DNA of 39,129 nt from NCBI GenBank assembly GCA_001873105.1, contig MNYN01000008.1:1-39129 (forward strand). Reading direction: 5' to 3'. The notes under the pieces were generated by a model. It made no database searches, was not told the origin of the DNA, and saw only the letters and a list, made by a program, of their open reading frames with translations. A program made the translations under genes and the position numbers. Origin of the DNA: Flavobacteriaceae bacterium CG2_30_34_30. GTDB taxonomy: Bacteria; Bacteroidota; Bacteroidia; Flavobacteriales; Flavobacteriaceae. The number at the start of each line of letters is the position of its first letter. Position 1 is the stretch's first letter. This document shows, one piece after another, positions 1-7,349 of the stretch.

Positions 1-566
1 CTCGTAAAAAGTAAATTACCGCTCGGATCAATTTTGTACAATACGGCTCCATCCGGAGCATTTATTGCCGTGCCTATATACAGATTGCCTGAACTATCCA
101 CCACACTTCGGGTATTAAATCTGTTAATGGAAGTTATGGTAATAGAGATTGGGAGTATAGTCTTCCAAAGCAATGCGCCAGATGGGCTGTACTTTAAAGC
201 AACAATATCTGAAGGATAGTCCCAACCCGTTGATGAGCTATACGAATATATATTGCCAACAACCAGTATATTATTGTCGGCATCAATATTTATCCAATTT
301 GATTTTTCATACTTACCCGAGATCCCTGAAGCATCGGCTACTTCCCAAAGTAGATTTCCGGAAATATCATATTTTCGAGTGAAGATTTGATAGTTCTGCC
401 AATAGCCCGTAACAATCAAATTGTCTTCTGAATCAACAGTACTCATAACGGATGTTTTAGAATAATTTCCTGCACCTTGCATCCAGTCAAATGTATATTG
501 AGCCAACAAATTTGTTGCGCACAATAAAAAGAATCCAATTACTATAATTAATTTATTTATGTGTAT
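1..566 (-). CDS. Secreted beta-propeller-like (SBBP-type) protein, cut by left edge, no normal start codon
   Basis: The minus strand is open from about 575 to the window edge, roughly 188 residues. It begins with a hydrophobic stretch and a signal-peptidase-like site (KLIIVIGFFLLCATNLLAQ), so the product is probably exported. The mature part has repeats of the kind DSSGNLYIGTAI, DADNNILVVGNI and KYSPSGALLWK, typical of SBBP/beta-propeller proteins of Bacteroidota that often end in a type IX sorting domain; that end lies outside the window. An in-frame stop lies at 576-578 and no ATG, GTG or TTG precedes the signal peptide. The codon where a start is expected (564-566) is ATA, next to a run of nine A. 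Either a rare start is used, or the start was lost by mutation or a base-count error. The reading frame is visible; function is inferred. Confidence 0.7.
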   Translation of the reverse strand, partial: MHINKLIIVIGFFLLCATNLLAQYTFDWMQGAGNYSKTSVMSTVDSEDNLIVTGYWQNYQIFTRKYDISGNLLWEVADASGISGKYEKSNWINIDADNNILVVGNIYSYSSSTGWDYPSDIVALKYSPSGALLWKTILPISITITSINRFNTRSVVDSSGNLYIGTAINAPDGAVLYKIDPSGNLLFT

Positions 567-569
567 TTT

Positions 570-961
570 TTTTTGTTAAGTTTAGTAAATGTGCGCTGAA
601 ATAGAGATCAAAAAATATGATAAATATCAAAAAAAATAAAAATATTTTCTAACTTACATTCTCTTTACATGCGGTCTCTAAATAGGAAATGATTTTGGTT
701 ATTTGTTTCCCTAACAGGTGGGCATGGGTTTGACGGATAATTGAAAATTTATTAATGAGTATTGTGCATTTTATTTTGAAAAGTTAATGGGTTGTATCTT
801 AACACACTTTTTGCAAAAGAATCAGAAAACAATAACAATGTAATTACGAAATTTGAATAACAAGACCTTATGAAATTAAAAGCCTTTTCAGTAAGTTTAG
901 AAGTGTAAGACTTAAAGATTTCAAAAGGGTTTTACTAAAAATAATTTTATTTTATTGTAGG
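570..961. other. Gene-poor AT-rich stretch
   Basis: No convincing gene is seen on either strand. The DNA is very AT-rich with A/T homopolymer runs. It separates the 5' end of the secreted-protein gene from the TPR remnant and may hold decayed sequence from the missing front of that gene, but I could not recognise any of it. Confidence 0.5.
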
Positions 962-1243
962 AAGTATGCAACAAAACTATCTTATTATGAACAACCAGAT
1001 TGTTTTTATTCCGTCAGGCACCATTTAAAAACTGTTCAAATTGAAGCAGGAAATAATGAAGATGCAATAGATACATTGGAAGAAGATCTGCAAAGATTAC
1101 CAAAAAATGGGTGGGCGCTGCATGGCTTAAAATTAGCCTATACAAAACGTAATAATCAAAATAAAACAGCTGAAATAAATGATCAATTGAAGACAATTTG
1201 GGCAACGGCAGATACTAAAGTATCTTCTTCAAGAATAAAATAG
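962..1243 (+). pseudogene. C-terminal remnant of a TPR-repeat protein
   Basis: The frame ending at TAG 1241-1243 encodes about 93 residues resembling the conserved C-terminus of large bacterial TPR proteins: YSVRHHLKTVQIEAGN, then EEDLQRLPKNGWALHGLKLAY, then QLKTIWATADTKV. The pattern 'xDLxxxPxNGWaLxGL...aWaxAD' is characteristic of this family. The frame runs back to a stop at 854-856 but has no family-like sequence before about 968 and no suitable start, so the N-terminal several hundred residues are missing. I read it as a gene stump left by deletion or rearrangement, not a small gene. The family match is from memory of the motif. Confidence 0.65.
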
Positions 1244-1324
1244 CTAATATTCTAGTCATAAGCCGAATATAATTTATGCTTAAATCGGATTTTTCAATTA
1301 ACCAACAACTTAGACAATAATAAA

Positions 1325-1708
1325 ATGGCAAACAATGAAACAATAAAAAGAAACTGGACTAACTGGTTTGAAATTCCGGTGACCAACCTACAACGGGCAA
1401 AAAAATTTTATGAAATCATTTTCCATACGCAAATTGAAATACTTGATTTTGGTGGACTTAAAATGGGAGTCTTCCCCAGCAAGGAAATAGGTTGTGCACT
1501 GTGCCTGCATGAAGCTTATATTCCTTCAGTTTCCGGTTTGCTTGTTTATCTTGACGCTTCTCCCGACCTTAATCTTGTTTTAAACAAAGTAGAAAATGTT
1601 GGTGGAAAAATTCTTAAGTCGAAAACAGAAATTGCACCCGGACTTGGTTACATGGCATTATTCATCGACACCGAAGGCAATCGACTTGCATTAAATTCAA
1701 TGCATTAA
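1325..1708 (+). CDS. VOC (glyoxalase/bleomycin-resistance fold) family protein
   Basis: A 127-residue protein with the single-module VOC layout: NWFEIPVTNLQRAKKFYEIIF near residues 14-34 forms the first beta-alpha unit, GVFPSKEIGCALCLHE the middle strands, and a second half ending in GLGYMALFIDTEGNRLALNSMH carries the usual late Glu followed by GNRxxL. VOC proteins bind a metal and act on small molecules or bind drugs; this short type is usually uncharacterised and probably dimeric. It stands alone, with an A-rich start context, between a gene remnant and a Fic gene. The substrate cannot be told from sequence. Confidence 0.85.
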   Translation: MANNETIKRNWTNWFEIPVTNLQRAKKFYEIIFHTQIEILDFGGLKMGVFPSKEIGCALCLHEAYIPSVSGLLVYLDASPDLNLVLNKVENVGGKILKSKTEIAPGLGYMALFIDTEGNRLALNSMH

Positions 1709-1810
1709 GCCTAACAAAAGGAATGATAACAGCATAAAATTAATTATGATGCGTATGACACTCTCGTGCCCAATTAAAAAGAATAACAAAAATTAGTTGG
1801 ATGAAATAAA

Positions 1811-1846
1811 TGATTGTATCTTTGATAGTATCAAATGATAGTATCA
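1811..1846. promoter_or_regulatory. Triple operator at the Fic gene start
   Basis: Three copies of an 11-bp near-palindrome TGATAGTATCA occur head to tail: TGATTGTATCT at 1811-1821, TGATAGTATCA at 1823-1833 and again at 1836-1846. The exact copies have arms TGATA/TATCA around a single G and a 12-13 bp period, close to one helical turn. They lie between the upstream ATG (1810) and the GTG at 1849, so they look like a cooperative repressor site, most simply for autoregulation through the winged helix of the Fic protein. Confidence 0.65.
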
Positions 1847-1848
1847 AA

Positions 1849-2829
1849 GTGAAACCCCCTTACATCATTAATTCAAATATCGTAAAGTTAATAGCTTCCA
1901 TTTCAGAAAAAATAGGAGCAGTTAATGCCAGTTTCTTAAACAAACCATCACCAAAATTAAGGAAACAGAATAAAATTAAAACGATTCATTCTTCGTTGAA
2001 AATTGAAGGAAACACATTAACTGAAGAACAAATTACTGCTATAATAGAAAATAAAAGGGTTATTGGACCACAAAAAGATATTGAAGAAGTTTTAAATGCT
2101 ATCGAAATTTATGAGAATTTAGAACAATTTAATCCGCATAATGAGAAATCATTTTTAAAAGCGCATCAAATTTTAATGAGCAATCTCATTGAAAAAGCTG
2201 GAAAGTATAGAAATCAAGGAGTTGGAATTGTGAAAGGATCAAAAGTTGCCCATGTAGCGCCTCCTTTTGAAAATGTTCCATTTTTAATGAAAAACCTTTT
2301 TGATTATTTGAAAAATTCGGAAGAAATTGAATTAATTAAAAGTTGCGTGTTTCATTACGAAATAGAATTTATTCATCCATTTTTAGATGGAAACGGTAGA
2401 ATGGGGCGGTTATGGCAAACTTTGATTTTAATGGAAAAATATCCAGTGTTCGAATATTTGCCTTTTGAGACACTTATTAGTAACAACCAAGAGAAATATT
2501 ATAATGCTTTATCAGAAAGTGACACTTCTGGAAATTCGACAAAATTTATAGAATTTATGTTGAACGTAATTGATATGTCATTACGTGAATTATTAAATTT
2601 TAATAACCGAACTTTTGACGAAAAAGACAGACTTGACTATTTTGTTTCACTTAAAAAAATGGAATTTACGAGAAAGGATTATATGGGTGTTTTCAAAGAT
2701 ATTTCTTCGGCTACAGCTAGTAGAGATTTAAAAAAAGGTGTAGAAATTAATCTATTTGAAAAAATAGGAGAAAAGAACAAAACAAAATATAAATTAATTT
2801 TTAGGAAGACTTTTATCAACCCAAAATAA
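1849..2829 (+). CDS. Fic-domain AMP transferase with winged-helix C-terminus
   Basis: Fic proteins usually transfer AMP from ATP to a target protein hydroxyl. The full core motif HPFLDGNGRMGR is present (residues ~176-187 from the GTG start), with the catalytic His and the GNGR phosphate-binding loop intact. Upstream SSLKIEGN (~48-55) matches the (S/T)xxxE(G/N) inhibitory motif, so activity is probably held off by an N-terminal alpha-helix. The C-terminus (FTRKDYMGVFKDISSATASRDLKKGVEINLF) is a winged helix likely to bind DNA. I prefer GTG 1849 because it gives the family-typical MKPPYII start; the upstream ATG (1810) would translate the operator repeats. No partner antitoxin gene is adjacent. 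Targets are unknown. Confidence 0.88.
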   Translation: MKPPYIINSNIVKLIASISEKIGAVNASFLNKPSPKLRKQNKIKTIHSSLKIEGNTLTEEQITAIIENKRVIGPQKDIEEVLNAIEIYENLEQFNPHNEKSFLKAHQILMSNLIEKAGKYRNQGVGIVKGSKVAHVAPPFENVPFLMKNLFDYLKNSEEIELIKSCVFHYEIEFIHPFLDGNGRMGRLWQTLILMEKYPVFEYLPFETLISNNQEKYYNALSESDTSGNSTKFIEFMLNVIDMSLRELLNFNNRTFDEKDRLDYFVSLKKMEFTRKDYMGVFKDISSATASRDLKKGVEINLFEKIGEKNKTKYKLIFRKTFINPK

Positions 2830-2847
2830 AACAAAGTGTCATTAAAA

Positions 2848-3360
2848 ATGAACATCAGAAAAATAACAGTAAAGGACATCCATGAATTAATAAAAATCGG
2901 AAAACAGACGTTTACCGAAACCTATTCTTCCGATAACACTAAAGAAAATATAGTGGCATATTTAGAAAATGGATTTTCCATCGAAAAGCTAAAAGCCGAA
3001 CTGAATGACCAAAATTCCGAATTTTATTTTGCAGAACTGGACAACCAATCTATCGGATATTTAAAAATAAATCTCGGTCAATCACAAACCGAAATAAAAG
3101 ATATACATGCACTCGAAATAGAGCGAATTTACGTGTTGAAAGAATTTCACGGAAAAAAAGTAGGCCAATTACTTTACGATAAAGCCATTGAAATAGCGCA
3201 AAACAAAAAGGTTGAATATGTTTGGCTGGGTGTTTGGGAAAAAAATCCGAGAGCCATACGGTTTTATGAAAAAAATGGATTTGTGGCATTTGATAAACAC
3301 CTCTTTCAATTAGGAAATGAGAAGCAAACCGACATATTGATGAAACTAAAGTTATATTAA
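2848..3360 (+). CDS. GNAT family N-acetyltransferase (PaiA-like)
   Basis: About 170 residues with the full GNAT fold. The acetyl-CoA loop is seen in YVLKEFHGKKVGQLLYDKAIE (R/Q-x-x-G-x-G/A variant GKKVGQ), followed by VWLGVWEKNPRAIRFYEKNGF and a conserved end LGNEKQTDILMKLKLY. This C-terminal pattern resembles PaiA-type polyamine or small-amine acetyltransferases, so an amine substrate is plausible. ATG 2848 (MNIRKITVKDIHELI) is preferred over the in-frame GTG at 2836, since GNAT proteins typically begin with this strand. It follows the Fic gene by 18 bp and may be co-transcribed. Confidence 0.85.
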   Translation: MNIRKITVKDIHELIKIGKQTFTETYSSDNTKENIVAYLENGFSIEKLKAELNDQNSEFYFAELDNQSIGYLKINLGQSQTEIKDIHALEIERIYVLKEFHGKKVGQLLYDKAIEIAQNKKVEYVWLGVWEKNPRAIRFYEKNGFVAFDKHLFQLGNEKQTDILMKLKLY

Positions 3361-3404
3361 AAAAAATAACCCTAATAATTTAGTCCACGATTAGCATACT
3401 AGAA

Positions 3405-3427
3405 GTTAAAAAAAATATTTTTTTAAC
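3405..3427. terminator. AT-only hairpin after the acetyltransferase
   Basis: A perfect inverted repeat with arms GTTAAAAAAA and TTTTTTTAAC around ATA lies 44 bp after the GNAT stop codon. The right arm supplies a T-run on the plus strand. It probably ends GNAT transcription, although an all-AT stem is weak. Confidence 0.45.
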
Positions 3428-3487
3428 CTTACTCAAAACATAAAACAAAACCGTTTGGGTGAGTCAATACCTTATCCATTTTTTCGC

Positions 3488-3495
3488 TATTTTTG
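3488..3495 (+). promoter_or_regulatory. Bacteroidota -7 element upstream of the HutD-like gene
   Basis: TATTTTTG matches TAnnTTTG and lies 71 bp before ATG 3567. No convincing -33 TTG at about 20 bp spacing was found. Its position supports starting the gene at 3567 and not at the upstream in-frame GTG. Confidence 0.4.
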
Positions 3496-3566
3496 CATCT
3501 TCTCAACAACACGATTCACTAGACACTTACCTAAATATAAAAAGCCCATATCCCTCAAGTCATATT

Positions 3567-4154
3567 ATGGAATATAACATTCTTACTTCTGAAAATTTCA
3601 AAACCCAAAAATGGTCTGGAGGTACTACTACTGAACTTTTTATTTTTCCAAAAAGTGCATCCTATAAAAAACAAAATTTCCAATTTAGATTAAGTACTGC
3701 CCAAGTAAAAATTGAAAAATCAGACTTTTCTATTCTTCCTGGAATTTCTAGAAAGCTTATGGTTTTAGAGGGTAATATATACCTCACGCATAAAAAACAA
3801 TATTCCAAAAAGCTTAAAAAATGGGATGTTGATGCCTTTGAAGGAGATTGGGAAACCTCTTGCCAAGGAAAATGTACGGATTTTAATTTGATGACTTCTG
3901 CTTCTATAACCGGAGAGCTTTCGGCTATTCAGATTAAAAAAAACCTCTTTGTGAATCCTACCATACATGAAAATTGCACTTGGTTTTTTATGTATATATT
4001 TTCGGGTAAAGTAAGCCTAAACGTTAACCATATTCTTATTACCATAAGAAAAGGAGATTTGTTGGTAATCCGTGCTCCTACTTTACTTCCCTTTGAAATA
4101 AAAACTGAAGAAAACAGTGAATTGGTTTTTTCAGAGATAATCAAAATTAAATAA
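3567..4154 (+). CDS. HutD/Ves-like cupin protein
   Basis: About 195 residues. The opening MEYNILTSENFKTQKWSGGTTTELFIFP is the signature of the HutD/Ves family (KxxxWxGGxTxEL), and the following FQFRLSTAQVKIEKSDFSILPGISRKLMVLEGN fits its first bicupin half (S-x-A-x-V...SxFS..PGxxR.L..L.G). HutD accompanies histidine-utilisation genes in some bacteria and may sense or bind a pathway intermediate; Ves is a cold-induced relative. There are no hut genes in this window, so the role here is open. The upstream extension back to GTG 3459 overlaps a -7-like element and is not family-like. Confidence 0.75.
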   Translation: MEYNILTSENFKTQKWSGGTTTELFIFPKSASYKKQNFQFRLSTAQVKIEKSDFSILPGISRKLMVLEGNIYLTHKKQYSKKLKKWDVDAFEGDWETSCQGKCTDFNLMTSASITGELSAIQIKKNLFVNPTIHENCTWFFMYIFSGKVSLNVNHILITIRKGDLLVIRAPTLLPFEIKTEENSELVFSEIIKIK

Positions 4155-4210
4155 AATTGAGGTTCAAATAAGAAAAAGAAAAACCTCAAATTATCCGAAA
4201 GGAACAACAA

Positions 4211-4237
4211 AATACCCCAAAATACCCCAAAATACCA
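4211..4237. repeat. 10-bp tandem repeat in the leader of the spermidine-synthase-like gene
   Basis: AATACCCCAA occurs twice in full and a third time in part (AATACCA) directly before ATG 4240. Loss or gain of a unit would change the distance from transcription signals to the start codon. C-rich tracts are rare in this DNA. Confidence 0.75.
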
Positions 4238-4239
4238 AA

Positions 4240-4893
4240 ATGAAACAACTTTTTAGTTACCTATACCCCTTCCGACTAAAAAATTATACCTCAAGCATTA
4301 ATGGTGCTTTAGAAATAAACCTGGTGGACGGCAAAAAAATGTTAGACACCAGCGTAAGTAATTTTTCTTATGGTTCGCTACAAAAAATACTATATACGGG
4401 TCTTAAAAAAATGAACTTCGATAAAAACACCAAGCATATTTTGCTTTTAGGTCTTGGTGGTGGATGTGTAATTGAAACCATAAGAGAAAAATTTAAGTCG
4501 GATGCACCCATTATAGCTATTGAAATTGATCCTAAAATAATCACGATTGCCAAAAACGATTTTAATATTACCCGATTTAAAAATCTGCAAATTATTCAAG
4601 CTGATGCAGCAGACTATATTAAAACCAGTACAAAAAAGTTTGATTTAATTATTGTAGATATTTTCATCGGAAATGAAGTGCCAAAATTATGTACAGATGA
4701 CGACTTTCTACACAGCGCGTCCAACCTTTTGAATAATCAAGGTAAAATAATGTTTAATGTAATGCGAGAAACCATGGCACTAGAAATATACCATCACATA
4801 AAAAATGAATTTTTAAAAATAGGTTTGAAAGTAATGGTTATAGAACAAGTAGAAGGCACCAATGACTTAATTGTTGCTGAAAAGACACAGTAA
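4240..4893 (+). CDS. Spermidine-synthase-like class I methyltransferase-fold protein
   Basis: The 217-residue protein has the Rossmann-like fold of polyamine aminopropyltransferases and SAM methyltransferases. Motif I is HILLLGLGGGCVIETI (~66-81), the acidic ligand-binding end of strand 2 is IIAIEIDP (~90-97), then QADAADYI and FDLIIVDIFIGNEVP, where an Asp sits as in spermidine synthases. It is shorter than true spermidine synthase (about 280) and lacks the usual N-terminal beta-domain, so it is best called a SpeE-like protein of unknown substrate. It begins right after a tandem repeat and ends at a strong hairpin. Confidence 0.75.
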   Translation: MKQLFSYLYPFRLKNYTSSINGALEINLVDGKKMLDTSVSNFSYGSLQKILYTGLKKMNFDKNTKHILLLGLGGGCVIETIREKFKSDAPIIAIEIDPKIITIAKNDFNITRFKNLQIIQADAADYIKTSTKKFDLIIVDIFIGNEVPKLCTDDDFLHSASNLLNNQGKIMFNVMRETMALEIYHHIKNEFLKIGLKVMVIEQVEGTNDLIVAEKTQ

Positions 4894-4899
4894 AAATAC

Positions 4900-4934
4900 A
4901 AAACCATCTAAAATATTATATTTTAAATGGTTTT
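4900..4934. terminator. Bidirectional terminator between the SpeE-like gene and lpdA
   Basis: A 17-bp stem (left arm 4900-4916 AAAACCATCTAAAATAT, right arm 4918-4934) with one mismatch and a T-rich flank on both strands lies between two convergent genes, fitting shared transcription termination. Confidence 0.75.
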
Positions 4935-4970
4935 ATTATTTTGAATACCCAATTAAGGCTGTTTTATTTT

Positions 4971-6377
4971 TTAAACGTGTAACGCTCTATCCTCCGTAGC
5001 GGCAAGTGCAGCTTCTTTTACTGCCTCAGCATAGGTGGGATGTGCGTGACTCATGCGGGCAATATCTTCTGCACTGGCTCTAAATTCCATTGCGGTTACA
5101 GCTTCGGCTATCAGGTCGGCTACACGAGCTCCTACCATATGAACGCCTAAAACCTCATCGGTTGCTTTGTCTGCCAGTATTTTAACAAAACCATCGGTAT
5201 CGCCACTAGCTCTAGAACGTCCTAATGCGCGCATCGGAAATTGTCCTACTTTATAGTCCACTTTAGCTTCTTTAAGTTGTTCTTCGGTTTTACCTACTGA
5301 AGCTACTTCCGGCCAAGTATATACAACTCCGGGAATAAGGTTATAATCGATATGTGGTTTTTGTCCGGCAATAATTTCAGCTACACAGGAGCCTTCTTCT
5401 TCAGCTTTGTGCGCCAGCATTGCGCCTCGCACCACATCGCCTATAGCATAAATATTGGCAATATTGGTTTGTAAATGGTCATTGACATCAACCATGCCTC
5501 TTTCGGTTATTTTTACACCGGCTTTGTCTGCTGCAAGTCCGTCAGTATAGGGACGACGACCAACAGATACCAAACAATAATCTCCGGTAAAAGTGATGTC
5601 TTTGTCATTTTTGTCTTTTGCGGTAACAGTAACTTCTTTTCCTTTTCGGGTTACTCCATTTACTTTATGCGACACATAAAATTTCATTCCTTGTTTTTTC
5701 AGCACTTTAGTAAGTTCTTTGCTTTGTGCGCCATCCATGGTCGGTATAATCCGATCCATAAATTCAACCACAGATACCTCAGCACCTAAACGCTGATATA
5801 CTTGCCCTAATTCAAGACCTATAACCCCTCCGCCAATAATAACTAAATGTTTTGGTACTTCATTCAGTTTTAGCGCTTCGGTAGAAGTTATGATGCGTTC
5901 CTTATCTATTTTTATAAATGGAAGTGTCGATGGCTTGGATCCGGTAGCAATAATGGTATTTTTTGCTTCAATGGTTTCCGTTTTCCCTTTATTGTTTTTT
6001 ATGTTTATATGTGTCGCGTCTTTAAAGGAACCCAATCCCTCATAAACAGTTACTTTATTTTTGTCCATCAAAAACTGAATGCCTTTGGTAGTTTGGTCAA
6101 CAACATCTTGTTTGCGTTCTACCATTTTTTTGAAGTTCAACTTTATGTCTCCCGGAATTTCAATGCCATGATCGGCAAAATGGTTAAGCGCATCTTCATA
6201 GTGGTGGGAAGAGTCTAGTAGTGCTTTTGAAGGAATGCATCCCACGTTAAGACAAGTTCCTCCAAGAACAGGGTATTTTTCAATAAGAGCAGTTTTTAAA
6301 CCTAATTGTGCACAGCGAATGGCTGCAACATATCCTCCAGGTCCGGAACCTATAATGGCGACATCGTATGTGTTCAT
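4971..6377 (-). CDS. lpdA: Dihydrolipoyl dehydrogenase (E3)
   Basis: A 468-residue flavoprotein that reoxidises dihydrolipoamide with NAD+ in 2-oxoacid dehydrogenase complexes and the glycine cleavage system. Visible are the FAD site VAIIGSGPGGYVAAI (~6-20), the redox pair GGTCLNVGCIPSKALL (~39-54), the NAD site IIGGGVIGLELGQVY (~180-194), the second FAD motif IYAIGDVV, and the C-terminal HAHPTYAEAVKEAAL with the catalytic His-Pro and Glu of the partner subunit's active site. Length is normal. No E1 or E2 genes are adjacent, so this is a free-standing E3. Confidence 0.97.
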   Translation of the reverse strand: MNTYDVAIIGSGPGGYVAAIRCAQLGLKTALIEKYPVLGGTCLNVGCIPSKALLDSSHHYEDALNHFADHGIEIPGDIKLNFKKMVERKQDVVDQTTKGIQFLMDKNKVTVYEGLGSFKDATHINIKNNKGKTETIEAKNTIIATGSKPSTLPFIKIDKERIITSTEALKLNEVPKHLVIIGGGVIGLELGQVYQRLGAEVSVVEFMDRIIPTMDGAQSKELTKVLKKQGMKFYVSHKVNGVTRKGKEVTVTAKDKNDKDITFTGDYCLVSVGRRPYTDGLAADKAGVKITERGMVDVNDHLQTNIANIYAIGDVVRGAMLAHKAEEEGSCVAEIIAGQKPHIDYNLIPGVVYTWPEVASVGKTEEQLKEAKVDYKVGQFPMRALGRSRASGDTDGFVKILADKATDEVLGVHMVGARVADLIAEAVTAMEFRASAEDIARMSHAHPTYAEAVKEAALAATEDRALHV

Positions 6378-6401
6378 GAATTGTATTTTTAATTATTGAT
6401 G

Positions 6402-6409
6402 CAAAAATA
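6402..6409 (-). promoter_or_regulatory. Bacteroidota -7 element for lpdA
   Basis: On the minus strand TATTTTTG matches TAnnTTTG and lies 24 bp before the lpdA start codon, giving a very short leader. No clear -33 element was seen. Confidence 0.45.
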
Positions 6410-6609
6410 CGAATTATTGCATAGAAAAGAGAGGATAGTAAAGATAAAAAAGGGAGGCAAAAAGATACTTACTAAACAGCTTTTAAGCATTAGAAAAACT
6501 ATTTTATAATTAATGGATTACAAAACAAAAAATAGTCTATTTACTATATTCTTTTTTCTATATTCTTCATTCATAATTTTTCATACTACATTCTTTCGTC
6601 TTATTTATC

Positions 6610-7071
6610 TCACACCTTTAAAACCGTTTCACATTTCACCTCATTAATGGAAAAAGAACTTTGGGTGCTACCTATGTGTTGTAATGTGGTTAGTTTGGTA
6701 ACCATAAATTCGCGAAAGGAAGGCATATCCTTCACCAAAATCTTCAGCAGATAATCATATTCTCCACTAATGTGATAGCACTCCATGACCTCATCGAGTG
6801 CCATGACCTCTTTTTCAAATTTGGTTAAATATTCCTTAGTATGTTGAATAAGTTTGATTTGGCAGAAAACCAAAAAGGCTTTATTCACTTTTTCTTTATT
6901 AATTACTGCCACATAGCGATCAATAATTCCTGCTTTTTCCAGTTTTTTGATACGCTCATAGACAGCTGTTATAGAAAGATTTAAGTGAAGCGAAAGCTCT
7001 TTATTGGTTTGTTTGCTGTTTTGTTGAACCAATTGGATAAGTTTTTTGTCAATCGTGTCTAAGATAATCAT
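6610..7071 (-). CDS. Lrp/AsnC family transcriptional regulator
   Basis: A 153-residue regulator of standard size. The N-terminal helix-turn-helix (LDTIDKKLIQLVQQNSKQTNKELSLHLNLSITAVYERIKKLEKAGII, ~4-49) binds DNA. The C-terminal RAM domain (~65-150), with MECYHISGEYDYLLKILVKD, binds an amino acid and drives oligomer formation. It is divergent from the PLP lyase at 7350 and faces a set of palindromes in the shared intergenic region. This is the classic arrangement for a local regulator sensing the amino acid its neighbour consumes, here probably methionine or another sulfur amino acid (inference). Confidence 0.93.
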   Translation of the reverse strand: MIILDTIDKKLIQLVQQNSKQTNKELSLHLNLSITAVYERIKKLEKAGIIDRYVAVINKEKVNKAFLVFCQIKLIQHTKEYLTKFEKEVMALDEVMECYHISGEYDYLLKILVKDMPSFREFMVTKLTTLQHIGSTQSSFSINEVKCETVLKV

Positions 7072-7096
7072 AAGGGATATTTTTCGGTTAATTTAG

Positions 7097-7159
7097 ATTT
7101 GTAAAACAAATTAACTAATAAAAAACTATAATTAATCTATTTCATAGATTAAAAATCTA
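7097..7159. promoter_or_regulatory. Cluster of palindromes, likely Lrp/AsnC operators
   Basis: Three inverted repeats lie between the regulator and the lyase. 7097-7111 is ATTTGT-AAA-ACAAAT. 7132-7152 has 9-bp arms TTAATCTAT/ATAGATTAA around TTC. 7145-7159 is TAGATT-AAA-AATCTA and overlaps the second. Two are exactly 15 bp with 6-3-6 symmetry, the size of known Lrp-family sites. They sit just upstream of the best lyase promoter and next to the regulator gene, so they could serve autoregulation and control of the lyase. Confidence 0.7.
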
Positions 7160-7175
7160 ATTATGACAACCATCA

Positions 7176-7206
7176 TTGACAAATAAACTAATAATTGGTA
7201 TGTTTG
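7176..7206 (+). promoter_or_regulatory. Promoter of the PLP lyase gene
   Basis: TTG at 7176-7178, a 20-bp spacer and TATGTTTG at 7199-7206 match the Bacteroidota TTG / TAnnTTTG promoter with proper spacing. This is the best two-part promoter in the window. It predicts a leader of roughly 135 nt before ATG 7350. The leader has small hairpins (TAGCT 7215-7219 with AGCTA 7232-7236; AAACG 7250-7254 with CGTTT 7261-7265) but no riboswitch I recognise. Confidence 0.6.
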
Positions 7207-7349
7207 AAGCATTATAGCTTCGGCATCATCTAGCTACCCTTTTTGTAATAAACGGTTTAACGTTTGCCCAGCTTTTGAAAAAAACAGCAACACAGACAAG
7301 AGTATATGCTCCGTTGTAATTTAAAATATGTAACAAAAAACTAAAAATT

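Noticed and set aside
34-382. Two short plus-strand reading frames at the left edge
   Set aside because: They lie inside the long minus-strand frame of the secreted protein, which has a signal peptide and family-like repeats.
1014-1205. Minus-strand reading frame of 63 codons
   Set aside because: It is the shadow of the TPR remnant, whose plus-strand translation matches a known C-terminal motif.
1708-1802. Possible integron attC site after the VOC gene (GCCTAAC ... GTTGGAT)
   Set aside because: The ends fit RYYYAAC and GTTRRRY, but they pair poorly with each other, there are no matching inner boxes, and no similar sites follow the neighbouring genes. Chance matches are expected in AT-rich DNA.
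1810-3360. Fic and GNAT genes as a toxin-antitoxin pair
   Set aside because: The acetyltransferase is PaiA-like, not a TacT-type toxin, and the Fic protein carries its own inhibitory motif, so no separate antitoxin is needed.
3459-3566. N-terminal extension of the HutD-like protein from GTG 3459
   Set aside because: The extension is not family-like and contains a TAnnTTTG element; the natural opening starts at ATG 3567.
7207-7349. SAM riboswitch in the leader of the PLP lyase
   Set aside because: Neither the SAM-I core nor the SAM-II pseudoknot pattern could be recognised; only short hairpins are present.
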